A DNA stretch of 64,000 nt, taken from contig NZ_LZIL01000061.1 in the NCBI RefSeq assembly GCF_001667075.1, forward strand, positions 18,517-82,516, read 5' to 3'. This document shows, piece by piece, positions 55,021 through 63,904 of this stretch. Both the position numbers and the translations under genes were made by a program. Origin of the DNA: Mycobacterium sp. 852014-52450_SCH5900713 (lineage in GTDB: Bacteria; Actinomycetota; Actinomycetes; Mycobacteriales; Mycobacteriaceae). Positions within the stretch are counted from its first letter, which is position 1. Each line of letters opens with the position of its first letter. Below the pieces are notes generated by a model. The model searched no databases. It was not told where the DNA came from and saw only the letters and a program-made list of their open reading frames with translations.

Positions 55021-55638
55021 CGACTACCTCCCGTCCCTCAAGTGGCCGCCAGGGTAGGCGCGGCTTTGCTGCCTCTGCCGCAACCGCGGCAAGGTTCTAA
55101 TGAAATCCATCAGATCCGTTTTTGACGCCACAAGCTCATTCCACATACTTCAAACAACAGGCCATTCCCTCCCCGAACTGAAGTCCTCACGAAGAATGCG
55201 CGACTTGACCCGCCATCCGCCCATGAATATAAGGGGATTGTGACGGTAACGCATTTCAGCCCGCGTTCCCTCCACGTAACAAACTGTAAAAAGCAAATGT
55301 CACACCGCCATCGGCTCTTGTGAGAACTTCAGGCGCACAGCTATCCGCGTGTGATTTTGCATACATCGAGGTAATCGACGGTATCGGCACAGCTAGACCG
55401 CGGTTTAGCGCGACGCGCAAACCGTCATTTCTGGCAATAAAATCCCTACGGATCGACGTTATTATCGATCGCGCTAAATTGTTTTCCGGTCAAATGCAGG
55501 ACGGATTGGAAGCGCTGAATCCCTCCTATCGCCATATGGCACGACGCCAGAAGAACGCATACGGAGCATATGCGCAATGTAAGCCGTGGATTAAACCCGC
55601 GAGTTCAGAGCAAGCGTGTCAGCCCGGCCGGGACGCAA
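55021..55638. other. AT-rich intergenic region upstream of the PPE gene
   Basis: This stretch is clearly richer in A and T than its neighbours (for example near 55220 and 55440-55490). I find no gene in it: an open frame at 55320-55895 has no recognisable family, and its second half is antisense to the esxN relic. An inverted repeat GATCGA...TCGATC is at 55451-55470. It probably holds the promoter of the downstream PPE gene and could bind the xenogeneic silencer Lsr2; both are inferences. Confidence 0.6.
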
Positions 55639-55909
55639 TTACACCCAACCGGACCCGACGGCGTTGTCGGTGCTGGCCATGTTGCTGCGGGCGGTCTAGA
55701 ACGATTGCCCGCGGAGCGTCGGCCGTTGCTGGATCACCCGGAAGCTGCGACCCACCTCCCGGCGGGCCAGCGAGTCCGCGCCGTCGCGGCAGTCGCGCGC
55801 CGCCGGTACGTGGCGAACGAGGCCGACGCTCGGTCACCACCGACGCCGCCCGGACGCGCACGATGGCTCCCCGCCTGTCTACGTCGCCGAACTGATAACC
55901 AATTGCCAT
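55639..55909 (-). pseudogene. esxN-like WXG100 pseudogene (frameshift and internal stop)
   Basis: The minus strand starts ATGGCAATTGG and reads MAIGYQFGDVDRRGAIVRVRAAS, matching the N-terminus of EsxN (MTINYQFGDVDAHGAMIRAQAAS). The middle is in another frame (ARREVGRSFRVIQQRPTLRGQSF versus ITQLGRNFQVIYEQANAHGQKVQ), then a TAG at 55698-55696, and then SNMASTDNAVGSGWV and TAA, matching SNMASTDSAVGSSWA of the intact copy at the window end. The length is 271 bases versus 285 for an intact gene, so at least one net frameshift plus one nonsense codon have killed it. It is a decayed ESX-5 secreted-factor gene. Confidence 0.85.
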
Positions 55910-55969
55910 AGCGTTCCCCTGCTGTTCACCCACACGCAGGGTAGATGAACTAGTCTGCCGCGCCGCTGA

Positions 55970-56176
55970 TTAGCTGCTGACAGTTTCCTGGGAGGCCCTG
56001 CTTGGCTGGTCACCGCGGGTTTCGGCCAGTCTTGAAGACTCCGCTGCGACGCCTGTGACGTTGCTGAACGTGCCCTCATCCTCAAAAACTAGTTTGTAGA
56101 AGCCCTTAGGGCCATCGTCATGCCGGCCGGGTCGGCGGATGGACTTCGTATCGCGGACCGCTGCCGCATCGGTTGC
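55970..56176 (-). pseudogene. Open fragment ending like EsxM, upstream of the esxN relic
   Basis: A 68-codon frame on the minus strand without any ATG, GTG or TTG, closed by TAA at 55972-55970, 60 bases before the esxN relic. It ends RASQETVSS, like the ASQQILSS end of EsxM, and sits where the esxM partner gene should be. Its earlier part (GFYKLVFEDEGTFSNVTGV) does not resemble EsxM and I cannot place it. A chimaeric or rearranged relic is likely. Confidence 0.35.
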
Positions 56177-56280
56177 TCACCGCGGAATACCTGACACCGC
56201 CGCAGACCCTGCGGAGGGCTGATTCGACGCCAAGCCGCGGCGCCCGGCAGGAACCAGATGAGGCGAACTCGCCGCGCGAC

Positions 56281-58113
56281 CTACGTCGTCTTGTTCTCGG
56301 CGACCGCCGCGCTGAGGCCCTCGGCCAGGTCGTCTTGGGTCAGCTCCTTGAACCGCAGAAGCTGCCGCTCGCTGAACTCGGTAACGTCGCTGGCCAGCAC
56401 CGCATCCAGGTCCTCGTCGTCCAGACGGAAACTGCGGTGATCGCGGGCCTTCTCGACCACGTTGCGCACGAAACCGGCATTTCCGAGCGTATCGATGCCG
56501 CGGATCAGGTCCCCGTCTTCGGAGTAACTCTCGTCGAGATAAAACCTTGTGTACGAAGGCAATAGGGAATGCGCCGCTTCCTCGGTGATGACGTCCTCGT
56601 TCTCCTGGCCCATCAATCGGGTCAACGCGACCAGCTCGTCCGGCGTATAGCTGAAGAACTCGATCACGGTCGAAAACCGCCGCCGCAGACCCTGATTCAC
56701 GTCCAGCATCTTCTCCATCGCCTTCGCGTAACCGGCACCGAAGACGACGAGCTCATCGCGATGGTTCTCCATGTACAACAGCAACGTATTGATGATCGCG
56801 TTGCCGTACGGGTCACCCTGCTGGTAGCCCTTCTCGTGCAACGTGTGCATCTCGTCGAAGAAGACCGCCCCGCCGAGAGCCTCCTCGAGCATCTCCTCGG
56901 TGTTCTTCTCCGCGTCGGCCATGTACCGGCCCAGCAGCTTGGTGCGGCTGGTTTCGACCACCACCGGCTTGCGCAGCACCGTCAAGCCGCACAACTGTTT
57001 GCTGAAGGCCCGCGCCACCGAGGTTTTGCCGGTCCCGGGCGGACCCAGCAGCAGTGTGTGGCGTGAGGTCACCGGCACGGGAAGGCCCATCTTGGCGCGG
57101 GCCAGGTTCACCTTCGTCGTCGCCTTGATGAGCTTGATTTCCCGCTTGGCGCGTTCCATGCCCAGCATCGCGTTGAGCTCGGCGTCACCCTCGGCCAGGT
57201 ACCGTGCGGCCTCCTCGGCGTGGCGAGCGGCCTCCGTCTCCTCCCGGGTTGGCGCGCTGTCCGCGTCCCACGGATCCGTGCGCGCCTCAATGGTTTCCGG
57301 GTCGGTCAGGACCAGTCGATAGTTCGGGTTATCCAGCGCTTCGCGCGCCGGGCTGAACTTCGGATCCCGCGAATACACCCGGCGCAACAGCTCGACGGCC
57401 TCTTCCTCGCGGCCCAGGTGCCGCAGGCACATCCCTTGGGTGTAGAGGGCGATGTTGGCCGCTCCCGGAACGCGGTCTCCTTCAATCGCGTCCTGGCCCC
57501 GCCGGATCGCCTCCTCGAAGACGCCGAGTGATGCCAGCGCCGTCGTCGCCATCGCCGCACCGGCGGCCTTCAGTTCGGGCTGACGCCAGACCTTGCCCTC
57601 CGGGAATTGGTTGAGCACATCCGGCCACCGCCCGGTGCGGAAATACAGGATGCCCCGCGCGTAGTCGACCAGCTCCTGCTCAAATGGTTGGCGGGGCTCG
57701 ACCCCGTCGAGCAGTTCCGCCGCCTCCTCGTAGCGTTTGGCCTCGGCGAGCACGGCCGCGTAAGCGCACGCCAGTGACTCGACGCTGGTGACAGCCAGCT
57801 GCAGGAACATGCCGTCGGAGACCTGGGGACGGAAGTGCAAGTCGGTGACCCCGAGCCGGCGGGTCTCCCATCCGAACGTGCGAATCGACGCCCACGCACC
57901 GGCGAGCACCTCGATGCTCCGCTCCCCCGCGAGCAACCGCGCCAGCCACGCGTCGCACATCCCAGGGTCCAGGTTGCTGGCCGTGGTGAACATCTGCGAC
58001 GCCACCTGCGGGTTGTGACTGGGTTGGAGCCCGTTGACCGATATCCCCGATGCCAGCAAGCCGGCGACCATCGCATTGCGGGCGCCCTCAGCGGTCGATT
58101 GGGGCCGCGTCAT
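56281..58113 (-). CDS. eccA5: ESX-5 type VII secretion AAA ATPase EccA5
   Basis: A 610-residue cytosolic ATPase: an N-terminal TPR-like helical domain (residues 1-280) and a CbbX-type AAA domain with Walker A GPPGTGKT (357-364; Lys363) and Walker B AVFFDEMHTLHE. EccA releases PE/PPE and Esx substrates from EspG and helps deliver them. The ATG at 58113 overlaps the eccE5 stop (ATGA), so the frame's open extension to 58749 is not part of the gene. The length matches the 610 residues recalled for Rv1798. It is the last ESX-5 core gene on this strand; the relic esx region follows it. Confidence 0.97.
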   Translation of the reverse strand: MTRPQSTAEGARNAMVAGLLASGISVNGLQPSHNPQVASQMFTTASNLDPGMCDAWLARLLAGERSIEVLAGAWASIRTFGWETRRLGVTDLHFRPQVSDGMFLQLAVTSVESLACAYAAVLAEAKRYEEAAELLDGVEPRQPFEQELVDYARGILYFRTGRWPDVLNQFPEGKVWRQPELKAAGAAMATTALASLGVFEEAIRRGQDAIEGDRVPGAANIALYTQGMCLRHLGREEEAVELLRRVYSRDPKFSPAREALDNPNYRLVLTDPETIEARTDPWDADSAPTREETEAARHAEEAARYLAEGDAELNAMLGMERAKREIKLIKATTKVNLARAKMGLPVPVTSRHTLLLGPPGTGKTSVARAFSKQLCGLTVLRKPVVVETSRTKLLGRYMADAEKNTEEMLEEALGGAVFFDEMHTLHEKGYQQGDPYGNAIINTLLLYMENHRDELVVFGAGYAKAMEKMLDVNQGLRRRFSTVIEFFSYTPDELVALTRLMGQENEDVITEEAAHSLLPSYTRFYLDESYSEDGDLIRGIDTLGNAGFVRNVVEKARDHRSFRLDDEDLDAVLASDVTEFSERQLLRFKELTQDDLAEGLSAAVAENKTT

Positions 58114-59306
58114 TGCGCCACAGGCACGCCCGCCGGGCTCTCTCGCAGCTGACCGACCGACAGCGTGAGCTCGTCGTCGCCACGCACGGCACGGCACGGC
58201 ACGACCAGCGAGGCATGTGTCGCGGGGGCTGGGAGGCTGGCGCGGACCGCGGCCAGCTGACGCCCGGTGAGGCGATTGAGGCCGGACGAAACGTTCCGGG
58301 GCAGCCGCTTCTCGGTGTGGTAGCGCACCCAGGCCGACACCTGCGGCCGGCCCGCGCGAGCGGTGAGCCGGACCGTCAGCACGGTGGCGACGGTGTCCGC
58401 CTGCCACAGCTCGTCGAGCGTGTCGGTGGTGATGTCGGCGGGCGTCACCCAGAAGCTGGTGGTGAAGCCGTTGAAGTGCTTGAGGTGGCGCCAGCCGGGC
58501 CGGCTCCAGGTGGGCTCCAGGTCGGCCAGCACCGCGCGGTCGACCTCGGTGATCTCCTCGGCGGTCAACGGCCTTGCGGCACAGGTCATTCCATCGAGAT
58601 CTTGAGCCAGCCGCTCGGTGGCCGCGACCAAAGTCGAAGCCAGCGAATCGCGGACCGCCACAGCGGCGATGTTGCGTTGCGGGTTCATCCGCAACACCAG
58701 CCAGGTGCGGCGAACGTAGGAGGAGGGCTCGCCGTTCGCCACCTCCCACTCCTCGGGGCCCCAGTCGTCGAGCTTCGACAACTCGGCGGCGTTGCCACCG
58801 CGGCGCACCTTCACCGACACGATGTCGATGTTATCGAGGTGAATGTCGAACTGCCGCAACCCATCTGCCACTGCTTGCACCAGCAGGGTGGGCGGCGACG
58901 TCCGGTGCCGGTGACGCGACGAAGCGTCGTCGTCGCCCCCGTTCACCGCGATGACCGAGACCAGCTGGCCCTCGTATTCGCGCACGCCGACCTTGTCGCG
59001 TCCGAACCGACGCTGGTAATCGAGCACCGGCGTGCAGCCGGCGCCCAGCGCGGTGCCGGGATCGGCCGACCAATCCCACAGCCAGGTGGCCAATGCCGAT
59101 GTCACCGTCACGCCGTGGTAGGTGATCAGCGAGAACAGGGCGATCAACGCCGCTAGCCCGACCCCCACCCAGAACGCGATGCGGTAGGTGCCCTGCCAGG
59201 ACTCCGGGCAGTGGCTGGCCACCACCAAGATCGCGACGTCTACCAGGAGCACCGCGGTGACCCGCGGCCACGACAATGACAAACCGAACCTGCGCTGAGC
59301 TTTCAT
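58110..59306 (-). CDS. eccE5: ESX-5 membrane complex protein EccE5
   Basis: A 398-residue component of the ESX-5 inner-membrane complex. Two N-terminal membrane helices (residues 15-35 and 43-65) are followed by a large external domain with RRFGRDKVGVREYEG, PPTLLVQAVADGLRQFDIHLD and SVSAWVRYHTEKRLP-like segments. EccE forms the rim of the EccBCDE hexamer. Its start at 59306 lies 19 bases after the mycP5 stop. The sequence is a close match in layout to Rv1797. Confidence 0.94.
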   Translation of the reverse strand: MKAQRRFGLSLSWPRVTAVLLVDVAILVVASHCPESWQGTYRIAFWVGVGLAALIALFSLITYHGVTVTSALATWLWDWSADPGTALGAGCTPVLDYQRRFGRDKVGVREYEGQLVSVIAVNGGDDDASSRHRHRTSPPTLLVQAVADGLRQFDIHLDNIDIVSVKVRRGGNAAELSKLDDWGPEEWEVANGEPSSYVRRTWLVLRMNPQRNIAAVAVRDSLASTLVAATERLAQDLDGMTCAARPLTAEEITEVDRAVLADLEPTWSRPGWRHLKHFNGFTTSFWVTPADITTDTLDELWQADTVATVLTVRLTARAGRPQVSAWVRYHTEKRLPRNVSSGLNRLTGRQLAAVRASLPAPATHASLVVPCRAVRGDDELTLSVGQLRESPAGVPVAQ

Positions 59307-59325
59307 GACTGTTGCTGCTCCGCCC

Positions 59326-61167
59326 TTATTGCTGCTTCCGCGATCGCTTCATCAGCATCGCCGTTCCAAAAACGCCCCCACCGATCAGTAACGCCCCGAG
59401 CAGGCCCCCGGCGGCCACCCACACTGGCACCATATCCCGGGGTGGGGCGGGCTTCGGTATGTTCAGCGGCGCCGAAAGTTGCTGCGGCGGCTTCAACGGT
59501 CCTTCGGGTACGTCCCACGTCAGTGCCGCCACCGGGTCGACGATGCCGTGCCCAATCTGGTTATCCACGCCGCGCGCCGGCGCGCGGGCGGTTCTGGTCA
59601 GCCGGTTGATGACCTGATACGCCGACAGCTGAGGGAACTTCGCGCGAACCAGCGCGGCGACGCCGGACACGATCGCGGCCGAGAAGCTGGTGCCGGACGG
59701 AACCAGCAACGAGTTGTCCGGCCCGTCAATCGCGTTGATGACGCCGTCGTCCCGGGGGGATAGCCCGATGACGTCGGTGCCGGGCGCGGCGATGCCCACC
59801 CAGGGACCGGCCACGCTCGTCGATGCCTGACCCTGGTTGCCCTGGGTCATCGGCCGGCCATCCTCGTCGACAGCGCCCACCGTCAGGACATAGTCGCTGA
59901 ACCAGGACGGCGTCACGACGGTGGTGACGGAGCTCCAGTTGCGAGGATCGTTGGGCTGCAACGGATCATGCGCCGGGTTCTGCTTGCAGTCCTTCTTGCT
60001 CGTGTCGCCGGCCGCGGCCACGATCACGGCGTTCTTGTCGACCGCCGCATAACGCACCGCGGCGCCCAGCGCGCGCTGGTCGACGATGTTGCGCGCGCTC
60101 ATGCACGTCACATCGGAGATGTTGATGATCTGCGCGCCCATGTTGGCGGCGTGCACGATTGCCCGGGCCATCGTCTGGACGCCGTCGATCTTCGCGCGAG
60201 TCTGCGGATCTTCGTCGCCGGTGTAGGCGTCCTTGAGGCCGAAGGCCTGGCTCGACTGGCGGATCCCGATGATGTCCACATCCGGGGCGACACCGCTGAA
60301 CGCGTCAGGACCAGCCGAGGGCGGTGCCGGAGGCGGAGGTGGCGGGCTGGGCGGCGGATCCAGCGGGCGCGGGCCGCGTGAGTTGTCGACTCCGACAACG
60401 CGGCTCCCACCGGAATAGCTCGGTATGGTCACCGTGCCGCCGCCGTGGTTGCCGGCCGGGGCCTGCCCGCCCTGCGGCGGTCCCGGCGGTGGACCTGCAG
60501 GCGCGGGCGCGGGCGCGGGCGGTGGCAGCCCGAACGGTCCCGGAGCCGGCTGTTGCTCCGTCGGCGAAGGCGGAACCATCGTCACGGTCTGCGGCAAGGG
60601 CGACAACGTCACCGTCTGCGGCGGCGGCGCTTTCGGTGGCGGTTCGGTGGTGGGGATGGTGACCGGCCGTCGCGGCGCGGCCGGTGGCACTCCAGCGCCG
60701 TTGGCCGGCGCGGCGCCGATCATCGAGGCCACGATCGTGCCGTGGGCGTCGCAGTCCGACAGCCCGTCGCCGCCCATGACGTAGTCACCGCCGGGGATCA
60801 GGCGCGGAAACCGAGGGTGGGGGCTCACACCGGTGTCGATGACGGCCACCTTGATGCCGGCGCCGCGGCCGAACTGCCATGCCTCCTGCAGGTTCAGCAT
60901 GTCCATGTACTTGGGTTGCAACCGGAAATCTGTGCCGGGCAGCACGCCTACCTCGGTGCAGTATGAATTCTGCTTCATCGGCGCCGACGGGCCGGGCGGA
61001 CCGTCGGGCGGCACCGCGCCGGGATCGATCGTCGGCGGCGAAATCGCATAAGCGGGCGGTAACCCGGCCAATGCTCCTGAGGCGAGCAAGATTGCGGCGA
61101 GGGCCGCCGCGGAAGCGCGCCCTCGCCACACCTTGCTACTACCGGTAGCGGATTGCTGCATAGACAT
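59326..61167 (-). CDS. mycP5: ESX-5 mycosin subtilisin-like protease MycP5
   Basis: A 613-residue membrane-anchored protease. Signal peptide residues 1-41 (PAYA before ISPPTIDPG), catalytic Asp111 (VAVIDTGV), His142 (CDAHGT) and Ser494 (PSGTSFSAA), one C-terminal membrane helix (WVAAGGLLGALLIGGGVFG) and a basic tail KRSRKQQ. It caps and stabilises the ESX membrane complex. A long Pro-rich insertion (residues 160-305) lies between His and the middle of the fold and makes this copy longer than the 585 residues recalled for Rv1796. The first codons overlap the eccD5 end by 29 bases; M3 at 61161 is an alternative start. Confidence 0.95.
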   Translation of the reverse strand: MSMQQSATGSSKVWRGRASAAALAAILLASGALAGLPPAYAISPPTIDPGAVPPDGPPGPSAPMKQNSYCTEVGVLPGTDFRLQPKYMDMLNLQEAWQFGRGAGIKVAVIDTGVSPHPRFPRLIPGGDYVMGGDGLSDCDAHGTIVASMIGAAPANGAGVPPAAPRRPVTIPTTEPPPKAPPPQTVTLSPLPQTVTMVPPSPTEQQPAPGPFGLPPPAPAPAPAGPPPGPPQGGQAPAGNHGGGTVTIPSYSGGSRVVGVDNSRGPRPLDPPPSPPPPPPAPPSAGPDAFSGVAPDVDIIGIRQSSQAFGLKDAYTGDEDPQTRAKIDGVQTMARAIVHAANMGAQIINISDVTCMSARNIVDQRALGAAVRYAAVDKNAVIVAAAGDTSKKDCKQNPAHDPLQPNDPRNWSSVTTVVTPSWFSDYVLTVGAVDEDGRPMTQGNQGQASTSVAGPWVGIAAPGTDVIGLSPRDDGVINAIDGPDNSLLVPSGTSFSAAIVSGVAALVRAKFPQLSAYQVINRLTRTARAPARGVDNQIGHGIVDPVAALTWDVPEGPLKPPQQLSAPLNIPKPAPPRDMVPVWVAAGGLLGALLIGGGVFGTAMLMKRSRKQQ

Positions 61168-62650
61168 TCATCAACCACAATGCCAGCGGGAAAATCGGCA
61201 TCAGGCAGAGGTATTCGATCCATTCCACGAACTTGCGGAACAGCGGGCTGTAGATGGTGTTGGGCACCACGGCCGCGGACGTGAGGCCGGCTGCCGGCAG
61301 CAGGACCAGGATCGCCGCGCTGATCGACACGGCCAAGGGCGACTGCAACACGAGCGCGTACCGCGCCACCACGGCGCCCACGATGAGGACGGCCGTCACC
61401 GCCAGGGTGATCGCCTGCCAGCGGTCGACGTAGGAGCGTCCGCGCAGCATCAGGAACCCGGCGCTGAAGCCGGCGAGCAACAGCGGTAGCCAGCGTTGGC
61501 CGGTGTGCGGGTCCGACAAGGCCGCCAGCGAGACGATCATCAGGACGCCCAGCCCGACCAACAGGCCGGTCAGGAAGGAGCGGGCGCGTTCGGCCTGCAC
61601 CAAGACGTCGCGGACGGATGCGGGTCCCTCGAGGACCGGGGGGCCACCGTCGGAGCGGACCACGGTGGTCGGCAGGTCCGGCCGGGCCTCGAACACCCAC
61701 CGGCTGGTCGCCGACGGGAAGACCGGCAGACGAATGCCGGCCAGTCGGCGCGAAAGCGCGGGCGCGGTGTGATAGATCAGCACGCACACCAGGACGACGC
61801 TGGTCAGCAGCGTCACCGCGCTGGTCATCGCAACCATTCGCGCTAGGGCCGCGATCGCCGTGACCAGGCTGATGGTGATGAGCGCGGTGTACAGGCCCAA
61901 CCGGCGGCCGGTGAAACGCAGGGCGAGCATCGCGGCGATGGTGAGCACGCCGAAGGCCAACACCGCGTGCGGGGATCCCACTCCACCGGGCGGCGCCGCC
62001 GCGGCGGCGACGGTGAGTGGCGCCAGGCCGCTCAGCAGCATGATGTCGGCGATGCGGCGGTCCTGCTGGGTGCGGGCCCGCATCAGCAGCATCAGGGAGA
62101 CGCCCAGCACCACCGCGGCGATCACCGCGGAGTACGCCGTCGGCAGCCAGGAGTTGTGGTGCCAGCGGTACCAGAGCAGCAAGCCGGACGCAGCCGTAAC
62201 CCCGGCCGCCACCATCGACGCACCGACCTGCACCGCAACCACCGGATCGATCGCGGCGAACCGCTTGCTCAGGTTTGCCGCGACCGCGGTGGAGATGTGC
62301 TCGATGACCTGCGAGCGATGCTCGGTGTCCTGGATGAACCGGATCCACAGCCGGTCGCCGTCGTAAACGTCCTGTTCGGTCAGGGACTGGGTGGCCCGCA
62401 ACGGGCTGCCGTCCACCAGGCAGAGCGCCCACCTGCCGCGGCCCGTGGCCTCCAGCGGGGTTTCTCCGAGCTCCCTGAGTCGGCTGTTCACCACCTTCAG
62501 CAGCGGCTCGGTCATCACCGAGACGGGGGCGTTGGCGTCCAGCAGGACGCCGATCTGTACGCCCGCCCCGGCCATAACGCCGACCACGACCGCCCGAGGT
62601 TGCGAAATTCCCTCAACGTCAGGCTGAAGCGCTTCAACTACCGCAGTCAT
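61139..62650 (-). CDS. eccD5: ESX-5 membrane channel component EccD5
   Basis: A 503-residue protein: N-terminal ubiquitin-like cytosolic domain (residues 20-115) and then eleven membrane helices. EccD dimers frame the membrane complex of ESX-5. The sequence follows Rv1795 (MTAVVEALQPDVEGI and the end NVYAAIRYR). AAGGGG lies before the ATG at 62650. A second-strand view shows no conflicting gene. It overlaps mycP5. Confidence 0.96.
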   Translation of the reverse strand: MTAVVEALQPDVEGISQPRAVVVGVMAGAGVQIGVLLDANAPVSVMTEPLLKVVNSRLRELGETPLEATGRGRWALCLVDGSPLRATQSLTEQDVYDGDRLWIRFIQDTEHRSQVIEHISTAVAANLSKRFAAIDPVVAVQVGASMVAAGVTAASGLLLWYRWHHNSWLPTAYSAVIAAVVLGVSLMLLMRARTQQDRRIADIMLLSGLAPLTVAAAAAPPGGVGSPHAVLAFGVLTIAAMLALRFTGRRLGLYTALITISLVTAIAALARMVAMTSAVTLLTSVVLVCVLIYHTAPALSRRLAGIRLPVFPSATSRWVFEARPDLPTTVVRSDGGPPVLEGPASVRDVLVQAERARSFLTGLLVGLGVLMIVSLAALSDPHTGQRWLPLLLAGFSAGFLMLRGRSYVDRWQAITLAVTAVLIVGAVVARYALVLQSPLAVSISAAILVLLPAAGLTSAAVVPNTIYSPLFRKFVEWIEYLCLMPIFPLALWLMNVYAAIRYR

Positions 62651-62818
62651 CGCCCTGAACCCCTTACCGTCGTGAATGTGTAACCCCGTGCCGCCAGCCG
62701 GGCGGGAGTCTGCGCCGGCCGGCTTTCCGGGGCGCCGCGGCCCCCGGGAAAGTGCAGCTCGACTAATCCGAATTCCATCTACCCCGCCTCGCGATTAAAA
62801 CCTTGGTGACAGTGGTTT

Positions 62819-62835
62819 GAGATTTGCTGAATCTC
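62819..62835. terminator. AT-rich hairpin between espG5 and eccD5
   Basis: GAGATT-TGCTG-AATCTC is a perfect 6-bp stem, followed at once by TTAGAGA that can pair with the second arm. It is 80 bases after the espG5 stop and 170 bases before eccD5 in the direction of transcription; it may be a weak terminator or processing site. Confidence 0.35.
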
Positions 62836-62914
62836 TTAGAGAAGTATGCCGTGTTGGCTTCTCAACCGCATGTTGAGTGCAAAGACATTGGTGAACTTTA
62901 TGTTTCGTCGAATG

Positions 62915-63817
62915 TCAGACCCTGCTGTGGGTTTTCCACTCGCCGTAGGGAAGGGTGTCCAGCACCGTCTTGACGCCCACCTGCACCAATTGGGGGGTCG
63001 CCGGGCAGATGGCCAGCCAGGCCTCCCCCGACCCGGCCGTCCGCGCCTGCTGGTACAGCGCGATGCGGCCGCCGGAACCGTCCTTGAGCGACAGCACCGA
63101 AGCGCTGGGGCCCTTCGCGTCGTCCCGGTACTGACGCGCGTACACCGCGACCTCGGCCGCGGGATCGGAAAGGGCCTGTCCCAGCGCGGCCACGGTGGCG
63201 GCACTGATGCCCATCCGCCGCAGGTCGCCGCCGGAAAACACGTTGAAGCCGGACTCCTGCCACGACTTGGTGGCTTCCAGCATCTCTTCCAGCGGCACGT
63301 TGACCGCATTGATCGCCGCGGGCTCGGCGTGGTGTATCGACTCCAGCGCGTCCAGCACCAGGGACGCGATCGAGGCGCTGTCCGCGATCGCCACGTCATC
63401 GACGGTGATGTCGCCGCCAACACGCACCGCGGACACCCAGTGCTGGCCGCGACGGGCCAGCACCACCCGGAACTCGTTGTCTGGGATGTCGCGCGACCCG
63501 GGTGGCTGATTCTCGTCGTCGACCACGCCGTAGAGCAGCTTGCCCCGCGACAGCAGGGCGATGACCTCGAGGTCCGGCGCGGCCAGCACCCTCATTCGAG
63601 CGGCCACATGTTCGTTCACCTGGTCGTTTTCGACGATGCCCTGCTCGCGCATCACCGCCATGCCGGGATGCTCGTTGAGCCAGTCGCTCGAGTCGGTAGA
63701 AACAAATGGCCGGCACCGCAATTCCGGGGCGACGTGCCGGATGTCCAGGAGAGCCTGGAGCATCCAGAAACCGTCGACGTTAACGGTGATGTCGGTGCGG
63801 GCGGTCTGCTGATCCAT
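62915..63817 (-). CDS. espG5: ESX-5 chaperone EspG5
   Basis: A 300-residue cytosolic chaperone that binds the tip of PPE proteins of ESX-5 PE-PPE dimers and keeps them soluble. Parts recognised are DITVNVDGFWMLQALLDIRHVAPELR, MREQGIVENDQVNEHVAARM and RMGISAATVAALGQALS. The ATG at 63817 (MDQQTARTDITV) gives the 300 residues expected for Rv1794; a TTG one codon upstream is not needed. It lies between eccD5 and esxN, the usual order. Confidence 0.96.
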   Translation of the reverse strand: MDQQTARTDITVNVDGFWMLQALLDIRHVAPELRCRPFVSTDSSDWLNEHPGMAVMREQGIVENDQVNEHVAARMRVLAAPDLEVIALLSRGKLLYGVVDDENQPPGSRDIPDNEFRVVLARRGQHWVSAVRVGGDITVDDVAIADSASIASLVLDALESIHHAEPAAINAVNVPLEEMLEATKSWQESGFNVFSGGDLRRMGISAATVAALGQALSDPAAEVAVYARQYRDDAKGPSASVLSLKDGSGGRIALYQQARTAGSGEAWLAICPATPQLVQVGVKTVLDTLPYGEWKTHSRV

Positions 63818-63904
63818 CAATACCTCAAGGGTTCAAAGTGCACGGTAACCGCAGGACGCGGCAGCACACCGACCTGTGGTGTGCTGCCGCGCCTGAAGTT
63901 GGGG

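Noticed and set aside
55320..55895. 191-residue plus-strand open frame in the AT-rich region
   Set aside because: No recognisable family; its second half is antisense to the esxN relic and turns into Arg/Pro-rich shadow sequence.
56281..58749. EccA5 with a 212-residue N-terminal extension
   Set aside because: The extension is eccE5 in another frame; the ATG at 58113 overlapping the eccE5 stop is the true start.
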